Below, piece after piece: positions 1 to 8,677 of a DNA stretch of 64,000 bases. Origin of the DNA: Ampullimonas aquatilis (GTDB lineage Bacteria; Pseudomonadota; Gammaproteobacteria; Burkholderiales; Burkholderiaceae_D); the NCBI RefSeq assembly GCF_049675895.1, contig NZ_CP183834.1, positions 930,001-994,000 of the forward strand. The letters are read 5' to 3'. The first letter of the stretch is position 1; the number at the start of each line of letters is the position of its first letter. The position numbers and the translations under genes are program-made. The notes below the pieces were generated by a model. It saw nothing but the letters and a program-made list of their open reading frames with translations, was not told where the DNA came from and made no database searches.

Positions 1-540
1 GACAAAGAGGCATTGACACAGGAAGGCGTCGAAAAGGTCTTGAATGATCTGGCTGCGATGGGTTTTGAGTACATTATTTGTGATTCACCTGCAGGTATTG
101 AGACTGGCGCTTTGCTTGCCATGCATTTTGCTGATGAAGCACTGATTGTGACTAATCCAGAAGTGTCATCGGTTCGTGACTCAGATCGAATTCTCGGAAT
201 TCTGGGTTCCAAGACTAAGCGCGCAATTGAAGGTGCTGAACCGATCAAAGAGCATTTGCTGATTACGCGCTATAACCCCAAGCGTGTTTCTGATGGCGAG
301 ATGTTATCTTTGAATGACATTCAAGAAATCCTGCGAATTGATTTGATTGGTGTGATTCCTGAGTCCGAAAGTGTTCTGCAAGCCTCCAATCAGGGCGTTC
401 CGGCTGTGTATCTGGAAGGTTCGGATGTGTCTGAGGCCTACAAAGATGTGATTGATCGTTTCCTCGGTAAAGACAAGCCGCTGCGCTTTATAGATTATCA
501 AAAGCCGGGTTTGCTGCAACGTCTTTTCCGCAGTAAGTAA
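1..540 (+). CDS. minD: Septum site-determining ATPase MinD (3' part)
   Basis: Only the last 179 codons are in the window; the reading frame is open to base 1, so the start and the deviant Walker A motif lie outside. MinD is a membrane-bound ATPase that recruits MinC to block FtsZ rings at the cell poles and is released by MinE. Visible family features are the CDSPAGIE segment (Walker B-like), the ITRYNPKRV segment, and a C-terminal amphipathic membrane-targeting helix (LLQRLFRSK). minE follows 11 bases after the stop, the usual minCDE order, so minC is expected just to the left. The call is firm; only the 5' truncation limits it. Confidence 0.97.
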   Translation, partial: DKEALTQEGVEKVLNDLAAMGFEYIICDSPAGIETGALLAMHFADEALIVTNPEVSSVRDSDRILGILGSKTKRAIEGAEPIKEHLLITRYNPKRVSDGEMLSLNDIQEILRIDLIGVIPESESVLQASNQGVPAVYLEGSDVSEAYKDVIDRFLGKDKPLRFIDYQKPGLLQRLFRSK

Positions 541-551
541 GGAGCTTGGTC

Positions 552-806
552 ATGTCAATATTGTCATTTTTACTTGGGGAAAAGAAAAAGACCGCTTTTG
601 TTGCCAAGGAGCGCCTGCAGATCATTCTGGCGCATGAACGTAGTGGTCGTTCTACTCCGGCGGATTATTTACCAGCTTTGCAAAGAGAGTTGGTCGAAGT
701 GATTTCCAAATATGTGCAAATTAATCCTGAAGATATCAGGGTGAACCTTGAAAGACAGGATGATTTGGAAGTATTGGAAGTCAAGATAGAAATGCCACAA
801 GCTTAA
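552..806 (+). CDS. minE: Cell division topological specificity factor MinE
   Basis: An 84-residue protein of normal MinE length. It stimulates the MinD ATPase and drives pole-to-pole oscillation so that division occurs at mid-cell. The N-terminal part (MSILSFLLG, then a Lys/Thr-rich segment) matches the membrane-binding helix, residues about 13-30 ([13 protein letters not shown]) match the MinD-binding region, and the C-terminal half is the dimerising topological domain. The ATG at 552 is chosen because AAGGAG at 539-544 sits 7 bases upstream; an in-frame TTG at 546 has no such site. It is co-transcribed with minD and closed by a strong terminator 11 bases after the stop. Confidence 0.97.
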   Translation: MSILSFLLGEKKKTAFVAKERLQIILAHERSGRSTPADYLPALQRELVEVISKYVQINPEDIRVNLERQDDLEVLEVKIEMPQA

Positions 807-816
807 ATTTTGTTTT

Positions 817-861
817 CCCCCAATAAAAAAACAGCCATATAGGCTGTTTTTTTATTGGGGG
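817..861. terminator. Bidirectional rho-independent terminator after minE
   Basis: A long perfect stem: CCCCCAATAAAAAAACAGCC pairs with its complement around an ATAT loop, ending in GGGGG. The A-run on the left arm and the T-run on the right arm give a U-tract in both directions. It ends the min operon and could also stop transcription arriving on the minus strand from the oxidase gene at 1054. Confidence 0.85.
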
Positions 862-989
862 AAGCATCCTATTTTCTGATGTACATAGCTCCGAGATTGA
901 TGTTGAAGATATAAGGCTGTGGTCATAGATGATTTTCGGCTGCATAGACAAGACGGGCCGGAATTACCATCATTGATTCTCAGCACATT

Positions 990-1030
990 TGTCGATTGGT
1001 CATTTCGTTTAGAGGATTGGCCAATCGACA
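990..1030. other. Hairpin just downstream of the copper oxidase gene
   Basis: TGTCGATTGG (990-999) is the exact complement of CCAATCGACA (1021-1030), with a 21-base loop. It lies 24 bases beyond the stop of the minus-strand gene at 1054. There is no T-run after it in the minus direction, so it is not a classical terminator; it may stabilise the 3' end of that mRNA. Confidence 0.4.
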
Positions 1031-1053
1031 GATAAGTGAGCAATAGCAATATA

Positions 1054-3891
1054 TTATTGTGTCATTCTAAGGATTTGTGCGGATTTGGATGGGATACCAT
1101 TCGCATCGAGCGCAAACACCATGTAAAAACCTGGAGGCATCAGAAATTTGTTGGTGGGCAGTTGCAAGGTGACAGAATTGCTGCTTCGACCAACGATGGT
1201 AGTTTCGACGATGCGCTGCTCCATATTGAAAGAGTGGGTAACCGATCCGGTCTTCATGAGTATTACCCGTGTGATTGGGCTACTATGATTGTACTGAATG
1301 ACGAAATTCTGGCTTGGACTTAATTGGGTTGGCGCAGTGATCTGCGGACGATTGGCGTCACTGATCTTGTTATTGTTGGCGTCGATCAGATAGGGTGGAG
1401 TATAGATTTCCACATTACGGTTGGTTTCTGGTCCCCAAGCTCCTCCTGCACCGACCAATACACGACCATCCGGCAGCAACATGGCCATTGAGTGGTACAA
1501 CCGGACCTGCGCTGCAGCCGTCGTGTCTTTTTTCCAGGTGCCGGTGGCAGGGTTCCATATTTCAGCATTGTAAGCCGCCACATTGGTGCCGCTTGGACAG
1601 TTCTTGCCGGGTGTGCCTGGGTTGGTTCCTTCGGTTCCATCAGCATTGCGACATTTGATGTTATAGCCTTCCGAACCACCGGTAGCCAGAACTTTGCCGT
1701 CGGCGAGCAGGGTGAGTGTGCCCCAGACACGATGCGCACTCATGTTTGCACTACGTGTCACGGTGACATTATTTGGGTTGTTGATATCGATAATGTAGGA
1801 CTGATTGGCTCGAATGCCCTTGTTGATTGGGTCGATAACCGTCTCCATGCCGCCCATCTGCAATATTTTGCCCGGTGCATACATGGCAGAACTCAAACCG
1901 ATATTGGTATTGCCATTGTCAGGGACGGGTATGGCAGTATAGCTACTATTGTTGGAGGTATCGAAAATATTACCTGCACTGCGTATGGCCGTGCCTGCAT
2001 TGCCTTTGGTCCAGTCGATGAAGTACATGTAACCATCAGGGTCATAGCCAAATATCTGCCCATTTGGGGCAATATAGTTGCGTGGGTACCACCAGTTTAG
2101 TTGGTTACCACCATTGGCAAAAGTCTGAGTGGTGTAGACATTGTCCCAATAGGTAGTCTGTCCATTGCTTTGGCCGTCGTGTATTTCAGGGTGAATTGCA
2201 GCACGGTTATCTCCTTTTATATTACCGTTGCCGCCCTGGATAAACACGCGTCCGTCTGGCAAGGTCGTCACAGTGGCATACCAGCGTGGCACTTTCATTT
2301 TTCCAGCAGTGTCGGAGGCAGTCAGCGTTGGTCGGCTCGGTTGCCAATCCAGGTAATTGCTGTCATTGACGCCAAAGTTGGCCGTATTTCGGTTTTGATG
2401 ATCGGCATAATAGGGATCACCAGTTCTCTCACCAGGTTGGTATTGATCACCACCTGCAATGAACAATTGTTTATTGCCGGCATTGGGTAACAAAATCTGC
2501 GCGCTGCAAAACAGGTCGGTTGTGACGTTGTCTGACAAGGTCTGATGACCTGCGTCAGGCGCTTTGCTGGAATCCCAGATATCGAACAAAAGTGTGCCGA
2601 CACCGGTGGCATTGCCATTGGCATCACGTGTCACTTCACGTGCACCCTGAATACCTGCGCCATTGGTGCCGTAGGTCATAATCCGACCATCGGGCAGCAA
2701 AGCAGCATGCAATGGTTCCAGCGGCCAGTTATAGACACCACTCCATTGCCCTGAAGCATTATTGTTGATCCCACCATCACTGATGGTGATGGTTGACCAG
2801 CCGGAACCATTTGGGTCGGTAATGCCAGAGACAGGGATGGCGGACAGCTTGTATCTGATCCCATTTCGAACTGTTTTGGTTTGCAACGTGGTATTGCGTA
2901 CCTGGAATGATGAAATGCCTGCAGGTAGACTGATCGTGTTATTGTTGACAGGTGCGAAAGTGACACCGCCATCAACTGAGTATTCCAGTGTTGCGGTATA
3001 GTCTGCATTGAGTAATGCGCTATGTGCCAGGTCGACAGCATTGGTCCCTTTGATTGCAGGATAACCATCTTCGAGTACCAGATTGACACTGGCTGGCTTG
3101 AGTGTCTTACCTGAAAGATTAAATGTAAGGGTGGCTTTGTCACCCTCTGTGATGCCGATGTCACTGGCACCAGTAATAATGGCATCAGGAATCGGGGTGC
3201 TATCAGCGATAGAAATAACACTTTCAAGGCTACCAGCTTTTAATCCAGAACCAGCCTGTATCACCAGCTTGAAACTTTCAATACCTTCTTGGTAGACCGT
3301 ATCAGTCAGCGCCGTGATCTTTATTTGAAAACTTTTCTGTTTGGCGGGTAATGTCAAGGTTGCGCCAGGCAGCAGATCGGTGAAAGTTATTCCGTTATCG
3401 AACGAATATTGGAGGGTGGTTGAATAATCACCATTAGCCGCTGTGGCAGTACCATCCTGCAGTGTCAGATTCAGCGATGCAGTCTTGTCATCAGGAACAG
3501 CTTGATCCAGACTGACAGTAGTTATGATGGATTGACCTTCTGACACTGTCAAAACCTGGTCGACTGAAGAAAGGGCAGGTGTTGGCGTTTCTACTGTGCC
3601 AGATGAACTGGCACCACTGCTGGAACTGGATGACGAGCTAGATGTGGAGCTAGACGTAGAAGAGCCGGACGACGTGCTCGAAGTTGCCGAGCTGCTACCT
3701 GAACTCGACGAGCCAGTATTGGTACCTGTTGCTTCACCCAGATTGTTCGAACCTGCCGGCGGTGCAGAACCACCGCCACCGCCTCCGCAGGCTGTTAAGG
3801 ACAATACGGCGACAGAAATCAGCAACCTAGCTGCTGCTTCCTTGAATGGAAAGCCACTTTGGCCTTTTGCTCTGATAACGAGCGTACTCAT
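1054..3891 (-). CDS. Lipoprotein copper radical oxidase (galactose/glyoxal oxidase-like) with Calx-beta repeats
   Basis: A 945-residue secreted lipoprotein. The signal peptide ends in a lipobox (SLTAC, Cys35) followed by a Gly run and a Ser/Thr-rich linker to about residue 95. Two Calx-beta-like domains follow (about 110-230 and 240-370), then a kelch propeller and a C-terminal Ig-like domain typical of galactose/glyoxal oxidases. All five active-site positions of that family can be matched: Cys462 (LFCSAQ) and Tyr538 (PRWYATV) for the Tyr-Cys cofactor, and Tyr799, His800 (RLYHSM) and His886 (VTHSFN) for copper. A family enzyme oxidises a primary alcohol or aldehyde with O2 to give H2O2; the substrate here cannot be read. 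ATG 3891 is chosen over an upstream in-frame ATG (3969) because it gives a clean signal peptide and has a GGGGTAAG site before it. It appears monocistronic. Confidence 0.85.
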   Translation of the reverse strand: MSTLVIRAKGQSGFPFKEAAARLLISVAVLSLTACGGGGGGSAPPAGSNNLGEATGTNTGSSSSGSSSATSSTSSGSSTSSSTSSSSSSSSSGASSSGTVETPTPALSSVDQVLTVSEGQSIITTVSLDQAVPDDKTASLNLTLQDGTATAANGDYSTTLQYSFDNGITFTDLLPGATLTLPAKQKSFQIKITALTDTVYQEGIESFKLVIQAGSGLKAGSLESVISIADSTPIPDAIITGASDIGITEGDKATLTFNLSGKTLKPASVNLVLEDGYPAIKGTNAVDLAHSALLNADYTATLEYSVDGGVTFAPVNNNTISLPAGISSFQVRNTTLQTKTVRNGIRYKLSAIPVSGITDPNGSGWSTITISDGGINNNASGQWSGVYNWPLEPLHAALLPDGRIMTYGTNGAGIQGAREVTRDANGNATGVGTLLFDIWDSSKAPDAGHQTLSDNVTTDLFCSAQILLPNAGNKQLFIAGGDQYQPGERTGDPYYADHQNRNTANFGVNDSNYLDWQPSRPTLTASDTAGKMKVPRWYATVTTLPDGRVFIQGGNGNIKGDNRAAIHPEIHDGQSNGQTTYWDNVYTTQTFANGGNQLNWWYPRNYIAPNGQIFGYDPDGYMYFIDWTKGNAGTAIRSAGNIFDTSNNSSYTAIPVPDNGNTNIGLSSAMYAPGKILQMGGMETVIDPINKGIRANQSYIIDINNPNNVTVTRSANMSAHRVWGTLTLLADGKVLATGGSEGYNIKCRNADGTEGTNPGTPGKNCPSGTNVAAYNAEIWNPATGTWKKDTTAAAQVRLYHSMAMLLPDGRVLVGAGGAWGPETNRNVEIYTPPYLIDANNNKISDANRPQITAPTQLSPSQNFVIQYNHSSPITRVILMKTGSVTHSFNMEQRIVETTIVGRSSNSVTLQLPTNKFLMPPGFYMVFALDANGIPSKSAQILRMTQ

Positions 3892-4529
3892 AGACTTACC
3901 CCAAATAATTCGGACATGCTTCCCTTGTCTTTCCCTAAATACTTTTATTTTTGGTGATCTGGATATCAATGCAATACATATGCCACTTCAAATTAACCCT
4001 AAGAATCAAACAGTTATTTTTTTTTTAAGAAACTGATTCGGTCAATTTGTAAAGAAAACCGGCAATGACAATCAGAAAACGCTGACAGCACTTATATCCA
4101 TTATCCTATTGTGTGACAAAAGTTAACTAAACATCAAGCAATACATTTCCACTGGATTGTCTCATTATTTCAAATACTGGCAGGATCAAGTTGATGAAAC
4201 ATTGATCTGAAGTAAGTAAATTCGTGGTTTAGTAAATCAATGGTGCGGGAGTATAAAGCTTAGATAGTTTTTTCATGTGGATGGCTATTTACTTCGTCAT
4301 AACACATGGTGTTTCGAGAGGCTTGCTGGTTGGGCTTCTTGAGGGGTTACTTTGTTTTTTGATCATTCTTGACTGGGTGGGATTGTTTCATTGCAGCAAC
4401 AATCTTCTTGGCCAAGAATCGCAGGCTATAAAAATGCTCATCCAGTTGACAACTGGTCAAGTTTATCAATCATGAAAAGCGGCGTTTCCTGTCCAGCCTG
4501 ACCATTGAGTCGGACTCATCAAGCGTTGA
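3892..4529. other. Intergenic region, 640 bases, no gene called
   Basis: AT-rich sequence that must hold the promoter of the oxidase gene (minus strand). One 66-codon plus-strand reading frame (4275-4475) is hydrophobic but has no convincing ribosome site and no recognisable family, so it is not called. No clear terminator was seen after the tas-like gene. Confidence 0.5.
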
Positions 4530-5579
4530 TTATGGTGCGGGATTGGGGTGTTCCTTGTGTATGACGTCAATTGCGTCAGTCAATTCCTGTGACAAACTGA
4601 TTTCTACAGAAGCAATATTTGCTTCCAACTGACTGAGTTGGGTTGCGCCAATAATGCTGCTGGTGACAAATCCACGGCTATTGATATAGGCTAATGCCAT
4701 TTGCGCCGGGTTGAATCCAAATCGTTTGGCCAGATTGACATACTTTTCGGTGGCAAGCGTGACTTGTGGATTGGTGTAGCGGCTAAAACGCGAGAAAAGG
4801 GTGAGTCGACCATCGTCAGGGCGTTGGTCATTTAAGTATTTTCCTGAGAGTACGCCAAAGGCCAGTGGCGAGTACGCTAATAGACTGACCTGTTCACGAT
4901 AAGTGAATTCGGCAAGGCCAATTTCAAAAGTACGGTTGAGCAGGTTGTAAGGGTTTTGGATACTGGCGATGCGCGGCAAATTAAAACGCTCGGCCAGGTT
5001 GAGAAATTGACTGACGCCCCAGGGGGTTTCATTGGAGACACCGATATAACGGATTTTTCCAGCTTTGACAAAATCAGCCAATACATTCAGGGTTTCCAGA
5101 ATTGGAACCGTCGCCTCATCATTGACATGGGCGTAATTCAGCTTGCCAAAAATATTGACGCTACGATCTGGCCAATGCAGTTGATAGAGGTCAATGTAAT
5201 CGGTTTTTAATCGGGCCAGGCTCAAGTCGAGTGCCTCAGTCAGACTTTTTCTGTCGAAGTGATTTTGTCCGTTGCGAATATATTGAGGGTTGTGGGCCAT
5301 CCGAGATGGTCCGGTTGCTTTGGTTGCCAAGATAATCTGATCACGTTTGCCCGACTTTGCAATCCATGAACCTATATAAGCTTCGGTTAAGCCTTGCGTC
5401 TCGGCCTTGGGAGGCACCGGGTACATTTCGGCGGTATCAATGAAGTTAATGCCTTTGCTCAGGGCCAGATCAATTTGTTCGTGCGCTTCTGATTCCGTGT
5501 TTTGCTGTCCCCACGTCATCGTGCCCAGGCAAATGGCACTGACTTTCAGGGGGGTCTTGCCCAGAGTGCGATATTCCAT
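4530..5579 (-). CDS. tas: NADP(H)-dependent aldo/keto reductase, Tas type
   Basis: A 349-residue TIM-barrel aldo/keto reductase. The pattern LGTMTWGQQN near residue 20, then IDTAEMYPVPP (about 47-57) and ETQGLTE, closely follows E. coli Tas. The catalytic tetrad can be placed as Asp and Tyr in DTAEMY, Lys in LATKATG and His in YQLHWPD. Members reduce aldehydes or ketones with NADPH; the physiological substrate of Tas is not established (the E. coli gene was found as a suppressor of tyrosine auxotrophy in starved cells). It is cytosolic and stands alone, with the PRC-barrel gene 95 bases upstream on the same strand. Confidence 0.9.
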   Translation of the reverse strand: MEYRTLGKTPLKVSAICLGTMTWGQQNTESEAHEQIDLALSKGINFIDTAEMYPVPPKAETQGLTEAYIGSWIAKSGKRDQIILATKATGPSRMAHNPQYIRNGQNHFDRKSLTEALDLSLARLKTDYIDLYQLHWPDRSVNIFGKLNYAHVNDEATVPILETLNVLADFVKAGKIRYIGVSNETPWGVSQFLNLAERFNLPRIASIQNPYNLLNRTFEIGLAEFTYREQVSLLAYSPLAFGVLSGKYLNDQRPDDGRLTLFSRFSRYTNPQVTLATEKYVNLAKRFGFNPAQMALAYINSRGFVTSSIIGATQLSQLEANIASVEISLSQELTDAIDVIHKEHPNPAP

Positions 5580-5674
5580 ATGACATGCAACCTTGAGTGG
5601 GTACTATTAAGGCTAGTTTGCCAGAATTAACCAAACCTTGCAGTCGCATGCTGCTGAAATCCCGTATTTGAATT

Positions 5675-6094
5675 TTAAGAATCAACATATTCAAAATTTG
5701 GTAATGCCTGAATGCTTGCTTTTGTTGCACCAGGCAAAATCAGTTTATCTTTTGTCAAACGCAGGTCGGACATCGCAATCGCGACATCATGGCGGCCCAA
5801 TCCAACAAAGCCACCCGAGCTGACAATCACATAAGAGACTGATTTATCCGGGCTGATAATGATGTCTTTGACTTCACCGACTTTTTCGTCAGCCTCATTG
5901 TAAATTTCTGATCCCAAGATTTTCTTCTTGGCACTCCATCCCAACAGCACACCTTTCACTTCGCTGACCGGGCCATTGCTGATCTGTCTGGTATCAGTGT
6001 TTTGTGCATAGGAACCTGCAATGCCTGCACCCGTAAAAGCGATGGTGAACATGGTGACCAGTATGTAAGTTTTGGCGGCTTTTCTCATACTCAT
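5675..6094 (-). CDS. Exported PRC-barrel domain protein
   Basis: A 139-residue protein with an N-terminal signal peptide (basic MRKAAK, hydrophobic stretch, SYAQ cleavage region near residue 30) and one PRC-barrel domain from about residue 48 to the end (LLGWSAKKKILGSEIYNE, then VGEVKDIII). PRC barrels are small beta-barrels that act in RNA or photosynthetic proteins and occur in many exported stress proteins of unknown role. ATG 6094 is chosen because AAGGAG (6101-6106) precedes it by six bases. A longer in-frame start at 6172 lacks this site. No function is assigned beyond the fold. Confidence 0.75.
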   Translation of the reverse strand: MSMRKAAKTYILVTMFTIAFTGAGIAGSYAQNTDTRQISNGPVSEVKGVLLGWSAKKKILGSEIYNEADEKVGEVKDIIISPDKSVSYVIVSSGGFVGLGRHDVAIAMSDLRLTKDKLILPGATKASIQALPNFEYVDS

Positions 6095-6274
6095 GATGGA
6101 CTCCTTGAATGCGGCAAATAACTTGCCATAAGTGCATTGTGCTTTTGCAGCATGGTTTTGCGAATGTGCCAATGGCGCAATGCTTTGTCAGTGAGCACTG
6201 ACGCCGGTCGTGTTTAGGGTGTCGGAGCATGATTGTTGGCAGACGTGATTTGCCCGAGCGCGTAAAATGTCTGG

Positions 6275-7153
6275 ATGACTCAATTCAACGCGCCATTGCT
6301 GACTTATCCGGATCCCCATCGAATGAACGTCGATCTGCACTGTCATTCGTCCGAATCGGATGGGGTACTGGCGCCAGATGAATTGGCTTATCGGGCCAAG
6401 GCACATGGTGTCGAAATCTGGGCGTTGACGGATCATGATGAAGTCTCGGGTCAGCAAGAGGCCAAAAGAGTGGCTGAGTCAATTGGCTTGCGCTATGTCA
6501 GTGGTGTGGAAATTTCGGTCACCTGGGCCAATGAAACGATTCATGTGGTCGGGCTGCAGATTGATCCTGACAATCAAGCCCTCAAGGAAGGTTTGCGACA
6601 TACCCGATCAGGACGCAGTCAGCGCGCGCATGAAATGGCGGCACAATTGGCGGCAGTAGGCATTGCCGATGCTTTTGAAGGTGCGCTGACTTATGTGGGC
6701 AATCCCGAGTTGATTTCGCGCACTCATTTCGCCCGTTATTTGGTGGAAGCGGGCGTTTGCAGTGATACCCGCGAAGTGTTTTCACGCTATCTGATTGAGG
6801 GCAAACCGGGTTTTGTGCCCCATCGCTGGGCCACCCTGACGCAGGCTGTGACCTGGATTCGTGAGGCGGGTGGTGTGGCGGTACTGGCGCATCCAGCGCG
6901 TTATCGCAAGCTGAGTGATCTGGAAACTTACGTTTTGTACAGTACCTTTAAAGAACTGGGTGGCGTGGGGCTTGAAGTGGTGACGGGTAGCCATACCAAA
7001 GAAGAATATGTACGCTATGCCAAGGTGGCTAATGAGTTTGGTTTTTTGGCTTCGCGAGGTTCTGATTTTCATGCGCCTGGCGAGTCGCATGTCGAGCTCG
7101 GCACCTTGCCACCTTTGCCCGATTCAGTGGTGCCGATCTGGCATAACTGGTAA
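6275..7153 (+). CDS. rnm: PHP-domain 5'-3' exoribonuclease / 3',5'-nucleotide phosphatase (RNase AM, YciV/TrpH family)
   Basis: A 292-residue PHP-domain metal hydrolase. Metal ligands are visible in VDLHCHSSESDG (residues about 19-30), WALTDHDEVSG (about 50-60), the VLAHPARY segment (about 206) and the terminal RGSDFHAPGE. E. coli YciV (RNase AM) trims the 5' ends of rRNAs and degrades short RNAs, and related enzymes release phosphate from pAp. It is followed 113 bases later by yciO, the same pairing as in E. coli, which supports the assignment. Length is normal for the family. Confidence 0.88.
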   Translation: MTQFNAPLLTYPDPHRMNVDLHCHSSESDGVLAPDELAYRAKAHGVEIWALTDHDEVSGQQEAKRVAESIGLRYVSGVEISVTWANETIHVVGLQIDPDNQALKEGLRHTRSGRSQRAHEMAAQLAAVGIADAFEGALTYVGNPELISRTHFARYLVEAGVCSDTREVFSRYLIEGKPGFVPHRWATLTQAVTWIREAGGVAVLAHPARYRKLSDLETYVLYSTFKELGGVGLEVVTGSHTKEEYVRYAKVANEFGFLASRGSDFHAPGESHVELGTLPPLPDSVVPIWHNW

Positions 7154-7266
7154 TGCTGGGTCAATGCAGTCAATTGACCTGTAGGTATGTTTGTATTCAT
7201 GCGAGTCGGTGTCTTTCAGGATATCGTTGTGAATTGATCATGTTGAATTTTTAAGTAGGTTTTGTT

Positions 7267-7902
7267 GTGTCCCAGTTTTTTACGATTCATCCCGAGAACC
7301 CTCAGCCGCGCCTGATCAAACAGGCTTGCGACATTATCAGCAAGGGTGGGGTGCTGGCCATTCCTACCGATTCGAGTTATGCATTGGTCTGTCATCTCGA
7401 TGACAAGGCGGCAGCCGATCGTTTGCGACAGATTCGTGGGATGGATGAAAAACGCCATCTGACTTTGCTGTGTCGTGATTTATCCGAGCTGGCCACCTTT
7501 GCCAAGGTGGATAACGCTCAATATCGCCTGTTAAAACTCGCTACACCAGGACCGTATGCTTTTATTCTGGAGGCGACCAAGGAAGTGCCACGGCGTTTAT
7601 CGCATCCTTCCCGCAAAACCATCGGATTGCGCGTGCCTGAGCATGCCATCACACAGGCTTTGCTGGCCGAATTGGGTGAGCCGCTACTGGCAACCACGCT
7701 GATTCCGGCAAACGAAACCCATCCTTTGAATGAAGCCGAAGTCATCCGTGATCGTTATGAAAAATTGATCGATCTGGTGATAGATGGTGGTGCTTGCCCG
7801 CACGAACCGGTCACCGTGATTGATATGACCGGGACCAGTCCGGTCATCACCCGTGCCGGGCTTGGGGATTGGCAAAAACTGGGTTTGTCGATTGAGGAGT
7901 GA
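7267..7902 (+). CDS. yciO: YciO, Sua5/YrdC family threonylcarbamoyl-AMP synthase-like protein
   Basis: A 211-residue protein with a YrdC/Sua5 domain over its whole length. The GTG start is supported by the N-terminus MSQFFTIHPENPQ, which aligns with E. coli YciO. The KGGVLAIPTDSSYAL and LCRDLSELATF segments form the nucleotide-binding cleft, and KTIGLRVPEH is typical. Relatives make threonylcarbamoyl-AMP for the t6A37 tRNA modification; YciO is a paralogue with weak or alternative activity, so I do not claim an essential t6A role. It follows the rnm gene and precedes a hairpin terminator. Confidence 0.9.
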   Translation: MSQFFTIHPENPQPRLIKQACDIISKGGVLAIPTDSSYALVCHLDDKAAADRLRQIRGMDEKRHLTLLCRDLSELATFAKVDNAQYRLLKLATPGPYAFILEATKEVPRRLSHPSRKTIGLRVPEHAITQALLAELGEPLLATTLIPANETHPLNEAEVIRDRYEKLIDLVIDGGACPHEPVTVIDMTGTSPVITRAGLGDWQKLGLSIEE

Positions 7903-7915
7903 GTTAGGCTTTTAA

Positions 7916-7948
7916 GTCAAAAAATGACCAAATAGTCGGTTTTTTGAC
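7916..7948 (+). terminator. Probable terminator after yciO
   Basis: GTCAAAAAATGAC and GTCGGTTTTTTGAC form an imperfect A/T-rich hairpin with a run of T in the right arm, 14 bases after the yciO stop. GC content of the stem is low, so efficiency may be modest. Confidence 0.5.
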
Positions 7949-7974
7949 GGTGTATGTGCTAATAATGGTTTGTT

Positions 7975-8016
7975 AAGTGCGTATTTATTGATTCAAATAA
8001 ATTACTGCTGGGTAGT
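7975..8016. repeat. Composite intergenic motif, copy 1
   Basis: AAGTGCGTATTTATT (7975-7989; its complement is AATAAATACGCACTT) is followed after 13 bases by TACTGCTGGGTAGT (8003-8016). The same two blocks recur at 36003-36045, where the 14-base block is identical. Related arrangements occur at 28038, 38191 and 57375. This copy lies between yciO and the cyclotransferase-like gene. Confidence 0.55.
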
Positions 8017-8077
8017 ATATTTCCGTCCTGATGTCTTGGTAAAAACTGCGGACGCCAATCGAGCGTATCATGGTGAG

Positions 8078-8557
8078 ATGAGTGATTTAAAACAAAACGA
8101 TCAATCCGACATGCCATCAAGCCCGGCATCGACGGTGTGGGTGCTGGTCTACGGCACGCTACGGCGTGGCCAGGCCAACGACATCACCCAGCTGCGTATG
8201 GCTAATTTGCCACCCGCCGAGTTCGTGACCCAGATACAGCTACCTGGTGCCTTGTTTGATCTGGGTTGGTATCCTGGTTATAGCGATGACCCCGCCTATA
8301 TGGATGAAGCTGCCCAAGCGGTGACGGTTGAAGTCTATCGTGTGCCAGCTGCATTGATTGTCAAACTCGATGAGATTGAAGAAATCAATGACTCAGCTGA
8401 TAGCGAATACTTCAAGCGCTGGATTTCACTCGAATTAGATGGTCACACACGCTCGTGCTTGCTGTATCAGATCAACCCCAATCGGCTTGGCAATGGCGTG
8501 CTTATCTCCTCAGGAGATTGGGTCAGCTATTGGGCCAAAAAAAGTGGGGCACAGTAA
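8078..8557 (+). CDS. Gamma-glutamylcyclotransferase (AIG2-like) family protein
   Basis: A 159-residue protein. The signature VLVYGTLRRGQAN lies near residues 26-38 and matches the substrate-binding loop of the GGCT/AIG2 fold; the acidic DEIEEINDS segment (about 98-106) holds the expected catalytic glutamate. Family members release 5-oxoproline from gamma-glutamyl peptides or amines, but many bacterial ones have no known substrate. The ATG at 8078 is preferred; the frame is open upstream to 7970, but that part crosses an intergenic repeat and has no conserved sequence. It appears to be alone, between a terminator and the protease gene. Confidence 0.72.
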   Translation: MSDLKQNDQSDMPSSPASTVWVLVYGTLRRGQANDITQLRMANLPPAEFVTQIQLPGALFDLGWYPGYSDDPAYMDEAAQAVTVEVYRVPAALIVKLDEIEEINDSADSEYFKRWISLELDGHTRSCLLYQINPNRLGNGVLISSGDWVSYWAKKSGAQ

Positions 8558-8677
8558 AACTGCTCAAATAGGTTGTCCGCAAAAGTCATGTCACTGCGGT
8601 TGCCATCTTGCCAATTGCTTAGATACCGCTGTGAACAAACTGCAGAATCGGCCTGCAGCCTGATAGAATGAGCGGCT

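Noticed and set aside
3596..4036. Acidic Glu/Leu/Asp-rich plus-strand frame over the Ser linker of the oxidase
   Set aside because: It is the antisense shadow of the repetitive Ser codons and not a separate gene.
4275..4475. 66-codon hydrophobic frame on the plus strand
   Set aside because: No ribosome site, no known family, and it lies in AT-rich intergenic sequence.
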